NCBI GenBank assembly: GCA_963731745.1
Contig: CAVSWT010000010.1
Span: 186,001-250,000, forward strand
Origin: CAVSWT01 sp963731745
Lineage (GTDB): Bacteria > Bacteroidota > Ignavibacteria > Ignavibacteriales > Ignavibacteriaceae
Length of the DNA: 64,000 nucleotides
Direction of reading: 5' to 3'
Position numbers and translations under genes: made by a program. The stretch's first letter is position 1. Every line of letters begins with the position of its first letter. Under the pieces are notes generated by a model. The model did no database searches and had not been told where the DNA came from. It saw only the letters and a program-made list of their open reading frames with translations. Positions 37,069 through 44,655 of this stretch are shown piece by piece.

Positions 37069-37763
37069 ACAACTTCCTCTTCTACTAATTTAATTTCTTC
37101 AGTTATTGTTTCATTGATTTCTTTTTCCACTTCAATTTCTTCATAACCAGTAAGCATTGCTTTTAAGTTTGATGTAACCGTGCTTCCTGTGGTTATTAAA
37201 TAAACATGAGCAATGATAAATGCTACAAGCAAAAACGCACCAAAAGTATGAAGTAAGGCAATTGGTTCAACAGTTTTGATATTTAAAACTTCAATGCCGC
37301 TGCTTTGTGGATACCTATAAAACATGTAAAGTAATCCGGATAGAACCATAATTGGAATGACTAGTAATTTTAATCCCAAATAAACCAGTCTTTGCAGCGG
37401 ATTTAATTTACTAACTGCAGACTTTTTTGTTGGATGAGGAGAATTTTTAAATATTCCAATCATGTAAAAATTTATTTGTGATTTTAGATTTTCGAGTGTA
37501 GGCAAATACTGTTTCCATTCCCCGGTTGTAAAATGCCAGAAGATTGCAAATACAATTAGCACTATGAATGCATATGCCGCTGTGTTATGATATTTAACTG
37601 CATTTTGATATCCAAAAAAATTAAGTGAACCATGAATTTCAAAACCAGTGAAGGCTAGAAAGAATATCAAAATAGCCTGCGTCCAATGCCACAGACGTTC
37701 AAAAGATTTATAGATATAAACTTGTTTTTTAATTGTGCCATTTGATTTATTTTCATTTTTCAT
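37065..37763 (-). CDS. Cytochrome b/b6-domain membrane subunit (quinol-oxidising partner)
   Basis: 232 residues with four predicted membrane helices. Haem-ligand histidines are likely in FERLWHWTQAILIFFLAFTG, VKYHNTAAYAFIVLIVFAIF, FWHFTTGEWKQYLP and LLHTFGAFLLVAFIIAHVYL. This matches the Ni/Fe-hydrogenase/thiosulfate-reductase b-type family that exchanges electrons with the quinone pool. It starts one base after the octaheme cytochrome gene ends, so the two proteins very likely form a membrane complex. A charged Glu-rich tail (EIEVEKEINETITEEIKLVEE) ends the protein. Confidence 0.9.
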   Translation of the reverse strand: MKNENKSNGTIKKQVYIYKSFERLWHWTQAILIFFLAFTGFEIHGSLNFFGYQNAVKYHNTAAYAFIVLIVFAIFWHFTTGEWKQYLPTLENLKSQINFYMIGIFKNSPHPTKKSAVSKLNPLQRLVYLGLKLLVIPIMVLSGLLYMFYRYPQSSGIEVLNIKTVEPIALLHTFGAFLLVAFIIAHVYLITTGSTVTSNLKAMLTGYEEIEVEKEINETITEEIKLVEEEVV

Positions 37764-37764
37764 T

Positions 37765-39336
37765 TTAACCTCTTTCCTTCATTTTTTTTGAAGAAAATAT
37801 TCTAATTGAACCGTGTACTAAAACTCCGATAAGCGTTAACATAATTATCAAAAAGCCTGCAGTTTCAATGAAAGAAGAATAATCTCTTGCCGGCATATAA
37901 AAATCTGTTAGTGAAGCGAGCCTGCTGTTTTCTCTGGAGTGGCACTCTACACATTTAACTGTTAAATCTTTTGTTGATACCATGTGATTCAATGGCCAAT
38001 ACATTTTGGTTTTAATGAATCCAACCTTTCCACTAAAAGGAAGGTTCACATCTTTCATCCCAATTTCTGAAGCTTTTTCCCAGTTAAAATCTTTCCAAAA
38101 AGCTCCTTCACCTTTTTTATCAGCATAAAGCTTTGGTTGGAGTAAGATTTTGTTTATTGGATCATAAGGCTGAATCGTTCTCATAATTTTTACAGGAATA
38201 ATTTTAGATTCTTTATCAGCATAAGAACCATTAAAAGTATTTATCTCAAGGGCTTTTGTGGTGTCATCTACTTTATCGCCTAATAGATAATGTTCTGCAG
38301 TTCCATTAAACCAAACATATTCAGGCTTTAGATTTTTTTCATATTTAAAGCTGCCTTTGATTGATAAGTAAGTATGATCGCCGTTTTTATCATCAATTTC
38401 ATATGGCTCGCCATTCTTAAGTTTTCCTGCAGTAGACCAGTCCCAAAAAACTTTAGTTGCATTTACTTTGGCATAAATAGGAATGTGGCAGGTTTGACAG
38501 GAAACTTTGACTGTGTGTTCATTTAAAATATTTTCTTTATGAGGATTATCAGTATGGCAATCTTCACAGTAAACTCTGTTTATATTCATGGACGAAACAG
38601 AATACATTTTACCTCTGATGTTATGCTTTTCGGTTTTATGGCAATCGATGCATTGTAAATTTGCTTCACCAACGGCCATGTGAACATCAACATCTTTTGA
38701 TGGTTCGAACATTGATTTTTCTAGGTCGCCATGTTTAACATTATTTCCGCCTCCACCGAAGAAATGACAAACTCCGCAGTTTGAACGATTAGGTTTTCCA
38801 ACATGCTGAGCGATATTTGTTAAATCTAAATTAGAAGCTGGCAGACCGGCCATCTCACTGCCTTTAGCATAAGTTTCAGTATTATCATGACAAACTAGGC
38901 AATCAACATCTTTTTGATTTTCGAAACTGAAATCTTTACTTGTCATACCGTAACCAATGTGACATTTAGCGCAACTCTGCTCATTGCCTTGAACACCAAT
39001 ACAAAAATTGTTCAATGCATTCTTTTTGCCTAAGTAAACAATTCCTTTTCCTTGAATATATTCTGCACGTTCCCAATTCCAATGATTTGATTTCATTATT
39101 TCTTCCGCTCTACCATTGTGGCAGGAAATACATACTTCAGTTACTTCTTGAGGTTTAGAAAATTTCTTTTGAAGCACTGCGAACTTAGTATGATCAACTG
39201 AAGGAGAAGTTTTTTCAGTATACTTTTCCTTTAGTTTCATTTCAATTGTAGGCTCATAACTTTTGGTTTTAAGAAGTGTAACCGCAGAAATAAGCACTAA
39301 GCCAATTAAGCTTAAAGTTAAAATTATTTTTTTCAT
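37765..39336 (-). CDS. Octaheme c-type cytochrome, tetrathionate reductase (OTR) family
   Basis: 523 residues with eight CxxCH haem-binding motifs: CISCH, CAKCH, CLVCH, CGVCH, CIDCH, CEDCH, CQTCH and CVECH. An N-terminal membrane anchor/signal (LTLSLIGLVLISAVTLL) and a C-terminal helix (FLIIMLTLIGVLVHGSIRIF) would hold it on the periplasmic face. The arrangement fits the OTR family known from Shewanella, which reduces tetrathionate and in vitro also nitrite and hydroxylamine; the physiological substrate here is not fixed by sequence. It forms an operon with a cytochrome b and two YeeE/YedE transporters and lies directly downstream of a Cys-rich MerR gene. Confidence 0.92.
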   Translation of the reverse strand: MKKIILTLSLIGLVLISAVTLLKTKSYEPTIEMKLKEKYTEKTSPSVDHTKFAVLQKKFSKPQEVTEVCISCHNGRAEEIMKSNHWNWERAEYIQGKGIVYLGKKNALNNFCIGVQGNEQSCAKCHIGYGMTSKDFSFENQKDVDCLVCHDNTETYAKGSEMAGLPASNLDLTNIAQHVGKPNRSNCGVCHFFGGGGNNVKHGDLEKSMFEPSKDVDVHMAVGEANLQCIDCHKTEKHNIRGKMYSVSSMNINRVYCEDCHTDNPHKENILNEHTVKVSCQTCHIPIYAKVNATKVFWDWSTAGKLKNGEPYEIDDKNGDHTYLSIKGSFKYEKNLKPEYVWFNGTAEHYLLGDKVDDTTKALEINTFNGSYADKESKIIPVKIMRTIQPYDPINKILLQPKLYADKKGEGAFWKDFNWEKASEIGMKDVNLPFSGKVGFIKTKMYWPLNHMVSTKDLTVKCVECHSRENSRLASLTDFYMPARDYSSFIETAGFLIIMLTLIGVLVHGSIRIFSSKKMKERG

Positions 39337-39362
39337 GAGTTATTACCGATTAGAAAGATTAG

Positions 39363-39812
39363 TTATTTATCCTGCAATATTTGAATTAAACTGGATTTAA
39401 TAGATTTGCATTCTGAAAAATCTTTATAGACTTTACAGGTGCGGCACTCTAATAATGAGCACGGGTTATTGATATGATGATGGGTCCAACATGGGGCAGA
39501 ATTACTGGAATAGGAGTCGCAATTTTCTCTATCAGCCTGACTGCATTCGATTAATTCCCAGCAAGGAATGAATGAATAAATAGTCTTAATTCCGTTTATA
39601 CTTATTTTATTTTCATTGATTGCTTTACGAATACAGTTAAGCCGGTCTATATCATATTGTGAATATAAGCGATGACTAGTTTTCTTTTTAAAGGGAATTA
39701 TCAATCCTTCTTTTTCGTACATGCGGAGAGTGTGAACTGAGATCCCCAATATTTTTGCCGCCACACTTATTGAATAAAGTGGCGTGTCATTATAAACAGT
39801 TGTTTCCATCAA
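39363..39812 (-). CDS. MerR-family regulator with Cys-rich two-CW-type sensor domain
   Basis: 149 residues. The N-terminal MerR HTH (about 12-58) reads YSISVAAKILGISVHTLRMY then HRLYSQYDIDRL. The C-terminal half holds eight cysteines at about 84, 90, 98, 108, 118, 123, 126 and 135, with two Cys-Trp pairs (PCWELIEC and APCWTHHH), matching the two-CW domain pattern. Such a cluster could bind an Fe-S centre or zinc, or react with sulfur species. It is 26 bases upstream of the octaheme cytochrome gene on the same strand, so it is probably the first gene and regulator of that operon. A 20-base palindrome lies just before its start. Confidence 0.88.
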   Translation of the reverse strand: MMETTVYNDTPLYSISVAAKILGISVHTLRMYEKEGLIIPFKKKTSHRLYSQYDIDRLNCIRKAINENKISINGIKTIYSFIPCWELIECSQADRENCDSYSSNSAPCWTHHHINNPCSLLECRTCKVYKDFSECKSIKSSLIQILQDK

Positions 39813-39835
39813 ATTTTCAATATGTAAATCAATAC

Positions 39836-39855
39836 TTGATACTTATAAATATCAA
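39836..39855 (-). promoter_or_regulatory. Palindrome upstream of the MerR regulator, candidate operator
   Basis: TTGATA (39836-39841), eight bases, TATCAA (39850-39855): a perfect 6-base inverted repeat of MerR-operator size, 24 bases before the regulator's start codon. A -35-like TTGATA is part of it on the minus strand, but no convincing -10 box was found at 17-19 bases. Confidence 0.4.
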
Positions 39856-40035
39856 CTTCTCTGCCATTTAAAATTATTGATTATTCAATTGATTTATTTT
39901 GAAATGCTAGTTTTTAATTGCAGAGATGAGAAAATTTAAATGTTTTATTTCTTTTTGATGGGAAAACGAACTAAATAGATTGTTGTTTTATTCATCAGGA
40001 TGATATGCATTCATAAAAAGCTTTGACGATCTGCT

Positions 40036-40632
40036 TTACTTGTTGGATGAATAATTTTTTACTTCATCCAAAGAATAAAAAATATTTGGTGAATAAAAGG
40101 GAAGTGTTTCCGCAGCAATTAATTGAGCTCCAATGCTATCAATTAAACGCACGACTTTAACATGTTCGTTTTTATTTTCAGTTTTATTTTGGTGAACCTG
40201 CTTCTTCAAAAGGTCTTCAGCAGTTAAAAAACATTTTCTGCTGTAAACACCAGCCAGCTCGTACACATTTCCCTCAGCTTTTGTTAATGTGATGTTTTTT
40301 GTCGTTTTAAAATCAACTAAATACTTTATAAGTTCAGCTGGAACTAATGGAAATTCTGAAGATAAAATAAAGTTCTTTTGAGTTTCGGTATGAAAAAGTC
40401 CGGCATGAATCGCGGATAAAGGGCCTGAATTTTTATAAAATTCTTCAAACATTTCAAGCTCGAGAAATTTATAATCTTTAGCATTATTTGTAATTAATAT
40501 TACCCGCTCAAAAATGCTTGTCATTAAATTTTTGATATGCTCAATTACAGCATGTTCTTTAATTCTAATATCTTTAGTTATTTTTTCATTTTTCTCAACT
40601 GTTAAAATAATACCGGTAACATCGTTATACAT
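40036..40632 (-). CDS. Degenerate MobA-like nucleotidyltransferase-fold protein
   Basis: 198 residues. The fold order of molybdenum-cofactor guanylyltransferase MobA is recognisable: an N-terminal strand GIILTVEKNEKITKDIRIKE, the middle NSGPLSAIHAGLF (GPLxxIxxGL in MobA) near residue 72 and NFILSSEFPLVPAELIKYLV near 88. The nucleotide-binding Gly-Gly loop LAGGxSxRMG is lost, and the metal-binding CDxP is replaced by SEFP. It is therefore probably not an active guanylyltransferase. It is the last gene of a three-gene unit with a THEP1-like NTPase and a multi-pass membrane protein, 20 bases behind the NTPase. Assignment is by pattern only. Confidence 0.65.
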   Translation of the reverse strand: MYNDVTGIILTVEKNEKITKDIRIKEHAVIEHIKNLMTSIFERVILITNNAKDYKFLELEMFEEFYKNSGPLSAIHAGLFHTETQKNFILSSEFPLVPAELIKYLVDFKTTKNITLTKAEGNVYELAGVYSRKCFLTAEDLLKKQVHQNKTENKNEHVKVVRLIDSIGAQLIAAETLPFYSPNIFYSLDEVKNYSSNK

Positions 40633-40652
40633 AAAACTTTTCCTTCACTAAA

Positions 40653-41126
40653 CTATATTTCTAAAAACTCAACTTCGTTTAATTCTAAATTATAGTGATT
40701 CAAGAAATTATTAAATAAATATTTTCTGACAACAAATATAATTTTTATTTTGCTATGAATTTTGATCTGATTGATTATTTCAGTCACAGCTGGTTCTAAA
40801 CCTTTTCCATTTAATTCAAGAGGTCCAATTTCATCCACAACAAGCCATTCAGGTTTTGCATTAAATGATTCAACTAATTTTTTTCTTGCCCAATTAAATA
40901 TTTCAACATCAAATAAATATTTCCCGACAGTTACAATCTTTTTATTTTCATTTTCTATTTCAACTTCCAATAATTTACTTTGATTAGATGAAATATGAAG
41001 TAGATGCCTTTTGTTGTTTATAACGGGAGCTAGTATTCCGTCAGCGTGTTTGTCTTTTATCCACTTCAGTAAAGCAGTTGTTTTACCAACCCCGACTTCA
41101 CCTGATAAAATAAAAATTTTACTCAT
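40653..41126 (-). CDS. P-loop NTPase, THEP1/DUF2478-like
   Basis: 157 residues. Walker A GEVGVGKTTALL at residues 9-20 and Walker B WLVVDEIGPLELNGKGLEP near 95 are clear; the DEIGPLEL block is the THEP1-type signature. THEP1-family proteins are nucleoside triphosphatases, and related DUF2478 proteins occur with molybdenum-cofactor or molybdate genes. Here the neighbours are a MobA-like protein and a membrane protein, which fits a cofactor- or metal-linked role. Cytoplasmic. The specific biological function is unknown. Confidence 0.85.
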   Translation of the reverse strand: MSKIFILSGEVGVGKTTALLKWIKDKHADGILAPVINNKRHLLHISSNQSKLLEVEIENENKKIVTVGKYLFDVEIFNWARKKLVESFNAKPEWLVVDEIGPLELNGKGLEPAVTEIINQIKIHSKIKIIFVVRKYLFNNFLNHYNLELNEVEFLEI

Positions 41127-41163
41127 ATTTTTCAGTCAAAAAAATAAAATCGCAGCTATAGAA

Positions 41164-42222
41164 TTACTTATAAATGCATTTATCTTTTTTAATCCCATTT
41201 AAATTTGAAGTCTGCTTCCATGAATTTGAAATGACAATTTTGAATTGAGGAAAAATATTTATCATTTCTTCAACTTGGTTATATGAAATAGCTGCTTTTT
41301 TGCTTAAAAAATATTTAAGCTTCTTTAATAGAAATGGAGATAAATATTTATACCAAATAAAAATTATGAAAATAGATCTAACCAGCATTACAATTATTTT
41401 TAGCGAAATATTTTGATCCATCTCAGGATAAGTATAAGAAAGTATAATCATGGTTAATGAAAAAATAAAAATTATTATTCCGGATTTTTTCTTCCACCAT
41501 GTTTTTGAGTTTTTATGTCTTGATATACTAATTTCTGTTTTCTTATTTCTTATTTCATATAATGATCGAATATTCCCAGTCTCTCTGGTAGATAAATATT
41601 TTAGATTTTCTGGCAATCCCGCAGCAAAGATTCCGATATAAATTCCCATTACCAAATGCATTAGTAAATATAATCCGATTATGATATAACTTAAATTTAA
41701 ATCATAGTGGTAGTAGCTCGATCCAAATTGATTAAAAATAAATTTTGCAAATGTGTCAATTGATTCCCAGAGTGAATTGCTAAACACGATGGTTAAAATA
41801 ATTATCTTTTGCAGAGCAGATGAAGTTAATATAAAAATGCTAAGAATTATCGTCTTAATCTTAAAATGATTTTTAGAATTGAATAAAAATTCTCCAACAA
41901 TTCCTTGAAGCAGTACGGCAAAATAAGCTGTGACTGGAGTGTAAGGACTTACAAATCCTTTAATGATTAAGACCGTAAAAGTCGCTTTTAGAATTGTTCC
42001 TTTGGATGTAATAAAATCTGATTTATTTGATGATGAAAAATAAGCGATTAGTGAAATGAATATTGCGGCAGCACTTCCAACAAATAATCCAGTAAATGGA
42101 ATTTTAAATGCATGAAGAATTCCACCTAAAGCGGCTTCACTAAAACCCCAAAGTGCAGTAATGCGCCAAATGATTTTTGAATTATTCACTGAATTTTCTT
42201 TGGAAAAAGATTTCAAAATCAT
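41164..42222 (-). CDS. Multi-pass membrane protein of unknown function, possibly ECF S-component-like
   Basis: 352 residues. The first ~210 residues form about six hydrophobic segments, including WRITALWGFSEAALGGILHA, FTGLFVGSAAAIFISLIAYF and PYTPVTAYFAVLLQGIVGEF, a pattern reminiscent of ECF-transporter substrate-binding S components. A basic linker (~residues 230-250) is followed by two more helices and a soluble tail with several Lys. I do not recognise the family. It is the first gene of the unit with the THEP1-like NTPase and the MobA-like protein, so transport or sensing of a metal/cofactor precursor is a reasonable but unproven idea. Confidence 0.8.
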   Translation of the reverse strand: MILKSFSKENSVNNSKIIWRITALWGFSEAALGGILHAFKIPFTGLFVGSAAAIFISLIAYFSSSNKSDFITSKGTILKATFTVLIIKGFVSPYTPVTAYFAVLLQGIVGEFLFNSKNHFKIKTIILSIFILTSSALQKIIILTIVFSNSLWESIDTFAKFIFNQFGSSYYHYDLNLSYIIIGLYLLMHLVMGIYIGIFAAGLPENLKYLSTRETGNIRSLYEIRNKKTEISISRHKNSKTWWKKKSGIIIFIFSLTMIILSYTYPEMDQNISLKIIVMLVRSIFIIFIWYKYLSPFLLKKLKYFLSKKAAISYNQVEEMINIFPQFKIVISNSWKQTSNLNGIKKDKCIYK

Positions 42223-42377
42223 TAAAAATTAAGAATGTTGAAATTACAAAAATTTAATGACTCACAAGTCATATTTCGATTAAAACTCACTTTTATTTTA
42301 GGCACTACTTTTTTATATTTCCAACACACTTATTTAATACTTACACTGTAGTAAACAGGTCAAATAATTCTCTTTAA

Positions 42378-42407
42378 TTGAATTCCAAAATAAGAATTTT
42401 TTAATAT
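42378..42407 (+). promoter_or_regulatory. Predicted sigma-70-like promoter of the lpd-lipB-E1-E2 operon
   Basis: TTGAAT (42378-42383), 18 bases, TAATAT (42402-42407), 56 bases before the lpd start codon, in the divergent intergenic region of 241 bases. Moderate match to -35/-10 consensus in AT-rich DNA, so chance is possible. Confidence 0.35.
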
Positions 42408-42463
42408 AAGATGGGTTATTTTTCTAATTTCTACTAAATCTTGCAAAAAGGAAATTATCATTT

Positions 42464-43867
42464 ATGCCAAATAAGTATGAAATTGCTATTCTTGGCGGCG
42501 GCCCAGGCGGATATGTTGCAGCAATACGTGCCGGTCAGTTGGGATTGAAAACTATTGTAATTGACACACAACCTCTTGGCGGAATATGTCTTAACTGGGG
42601 CTGCATTCCAACAAAATCTCTTTTAAAAAATGCTGAAATTTATGACAATGTTAAAAACCATGGCGATGACTTTGGAATATATGCAAAAGATTTATCATTC
42701 GACTTTGGCAGGATTATAAAACGAAGTCGTGACATTTCTGAAAGAATAACTAAGAACGTTGAAATGCTGGTTAAGAAAAACAAGGTGGATAGAATAAAAG
42801 GCTACGGAAAATTAACTTCAAAAAATGAAATTGACATTTATGACGAATCAAAAAAGAAAATTGATTCAATCACTGCTGATAAAATAATCATTGCAACTGG
42901 GGCTCGACCTAAAACAGTTTCATCGATTCCGGTTGATAAAAAAAATATTATCACAAGCACCGAAGCGATGAGCTTGGAAGAACAGCCGAAAGAATTGATA
43001 GTGATTGGTGCCGGAGCAATAGGAATTGAATTTGCATATTTTTATAATGTTCTTGGTACGAAAGTAACCGTGATTGAAATGCTGGATAATATTCTTCCGA
43101 TTGAAGATAAAGAAGTCTCACAGACTCTTGAAAAAAGTTTTAAGAAAAGAGGCATAGAAATACTAACAAAAGCAGTTGTTAATAAAGCGGTTGTTAAAGG
43201 TAAAAAAGTAAATGTTACTGTAGAAGTTAACGGAGAGACAAAAGAGCTTTCTGCGGATAAGGTTTTAAATTCTATCGGCGTAACCGGAAATGTAGAAGGA
43301 TTTGGTCTTGAAGAATTAGGAGTGGAACTATTTAAAAATCATATTAAAGTTGATAAGTCAACATTTGAAACAAACGTAAAAGGAATCTATGCAATTGGCG
43401 ATGTTATTGGACCGCCATGGTTAGCCCACGTTGCATCAGCAGAAGGCATACATTGCATTGAAAAAATTAAGGGATTGGAAGTTCAAGATATAATTTATGA
43501 AAATATTCCAGGCTGTACTTATTGTCAGCCTCAAGTTGCAAGTGTTGGTTTAACTGAGCAAAAAGCAAAAGACGCTGGATATGAAATTAAAATTGGTAGA
43601 TTTCCCTTTATGGCTAGTGGAAAAGCTTTTGCAGTCGGTGAAAGAGAGGGCTTTGTAAAACTAATTTTTGATGCTAAGTACGATGAAATTCTTGGTGCAC
43701 ATATTATAGGTGCTGAAGCTACTGAATTAATAGCCGAAATCGGATTGGCAAAATCTGTTGAAGCAACCGGCGAATCGATTATGAAAACAGTGCATGCTCA
43801 TCCAACTTTATCTGAATCTGTTATGGAGGCTGCAGCTAATGCTTACGGTGAAGCGATACATATTTGA
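42464..43867 (+). CDS. lpdA: Dihydrolipoyl dehydrogenase (E3)
   Basis: 467 residues, standard length. FAD motif AILGGGPGGYVAAIRAGQLG at the N-terminus; redox disulfide in GGICLNWGCIPTKSLL near residue 40; NAD-binding GAGAIGIEFAYFYNVLG near 180; FAD motif AIGDVIGPPWLAHVASAEG near 307; catalytic His-Glu in HAHPTLSESVMEAA near 445. It reoxidises the lipoyl groups of 2-oxoacid dehydrogenase complexes with NAD+. It is the first gene of an operon that also encodes E1, E2 and both lipoate-attachment enzymes. AAAAGGA upstream is a fair ribosome-binding site. Confidence 0.97.
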   Translation: MPNKYEIAILGGGPGGYVAAIRAGQLGLKTIVIDTQPLGGICLNWGCIPTKSLLKNAEIYDNVKNHGDDFGIYAKDLSFDFGRIIKRSRDISERITKNVEMLVKKNKVDRIKGYGKLTSKNEIDIYDESKKKIDSITADKIIIATGARPKTVSSIPVDKKNIITSTEAMSLEEQPKELIVIGAGAIGIEFAYFYNVLGTKVTVIEMLDNILPIEDKEVSQTLEKSFKKRGIEILTKAVVNKAVVKGKKVNVTVEVNGETKELSADKVLNSIGVTGNVEGFGLEELGVELFKNHIKVDKSTFETNVKGIYAIGDVIGPPWLAHVASAEGIHCIEKIKGLEVQDIIYENIPGCTYCQPQVASVGLTEQKAKDAGYEIKIGRFPFMASGKAFAVGEREGFVKLIFDAKYDEILGAHIIGAEATELIAEIGLAKSVEATGESIMKTVHAHPTLSESVMEAAANAYGEAIHI

Positions 43868-43875
43868 TAAATTAG

Positions 43876-43900
43876 AAGTCAAAAATCAAAATTCAAAGTT
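43876..43900 (+). repeat. Second copy of the short GTCAAAA/ATCAAAA tract
   Basis: AAGTCAAAAATCAAAATTCA and following bases, nine bases after the lpd stop codon. The first 16 bases match the tract at 13581-13614, which also starts at a stop codon. No function is evident. Confidence 0.5.
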
Positions 43901-43930
43901 GGGCTTAAATTTTAATTGAACCATGTACAA

Positions 43931-44641
43931 ATGAAAAAACGAACTCTTAAATATTGCGATCTCGATTTCATTGATTATAAAGAAGCATGGGATCTTCAAA
44001 AGGAAATTCATGCGCAGCGTGTATCAAAAAAAATCGGTGATATCTTTTTTATGCTTGAGCATCCGCATACTTATACTTTAGGTAAAATAGCCGATAAAAA
44101 TAATTTAATCGGGTCAGAAGAATATTTAATTCAAAATAAGATCTCAGTATATGATATTGATAGAGGCGGTGATATCACTTATCATGGGCCTGGACAAATA
44201 GTCGGTTATCCAATTATAGATTTGAATGATTGGCATTTGGATACACATAAGTACTTACGTGCTTTGGAGGAAGTAATAATTAGAACTTGTGCCGATTTTG
44301 GTCTATCCGGTTCAAGAGAACCAAAATATACTGGCGTTTGGATTAAAAATGATGAACGTGAAAGAAAAATAGCTGCAATTGGAATTAAAGTCAGCCGATG
44401 GATTACCATGCATGGTTTTGCTTTTAATGTAAACACTGATCTATCCTTATTCAACGGAATAATTCCCTGCGGCATAACCGATAAAGAAGTAACATCATTA
44501 AAAAAAGAATTGCATAGAGATTTAGATATCCAGGAAGTTAAAAATAAACTTTTAAACCATTTTAAAGATGTTTTTAATTATGACGAAGTAATTTTACTTC
44601 CAAAAGATGAGCTAATAGTTCACAGCATAGATAATATTTAG
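43931..44641 (+). CDS. lipB: Octanoyl-[acyl-carrier-protein]:protein octanoyltransferase LipB
   Basis: 236 residues from ATG 43931; an in-frame TTG at 43916 would add five residues, and neither start has a strong ribosome-binding site. It moves octanoate from ACP to the lipoyl domains. The family motif RGGDITYHGPGQIVGYPIID is near residue 75; the catalytic Cys is in NGIIPCGITDKEVTSL near 180 and the Lys in RKIAAIGIKVSRWITMHGFA near 145. With LipA encoded in the same operon it forms the endogenous lipoate pathway for the E2 protein. Confidence 0.95.
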   Translation: MKKRTLKYCDLDFIDYKEAWDLQKEIHAQRVSKKIGDIFFMLEHPHTYTLGKIADKNNLIGSEEYLIQNKISVYDIDRGGDITYHGPGQIVGYPIIDLNDWHLDTHKYLRALEEVIIRTCADFGLSGSREPKYTGVWIKNDERERKIAAIGIKVSRWITMHGFAFNVNTDLSLFNGIIPCGITDKEVTSLKKELHRDLDIQEVKNKLLNHFKDVFNYDEVILLPKDELIVHSIDNI

Positions 44642-44655
44642 AGGAAAGGTTAGTA

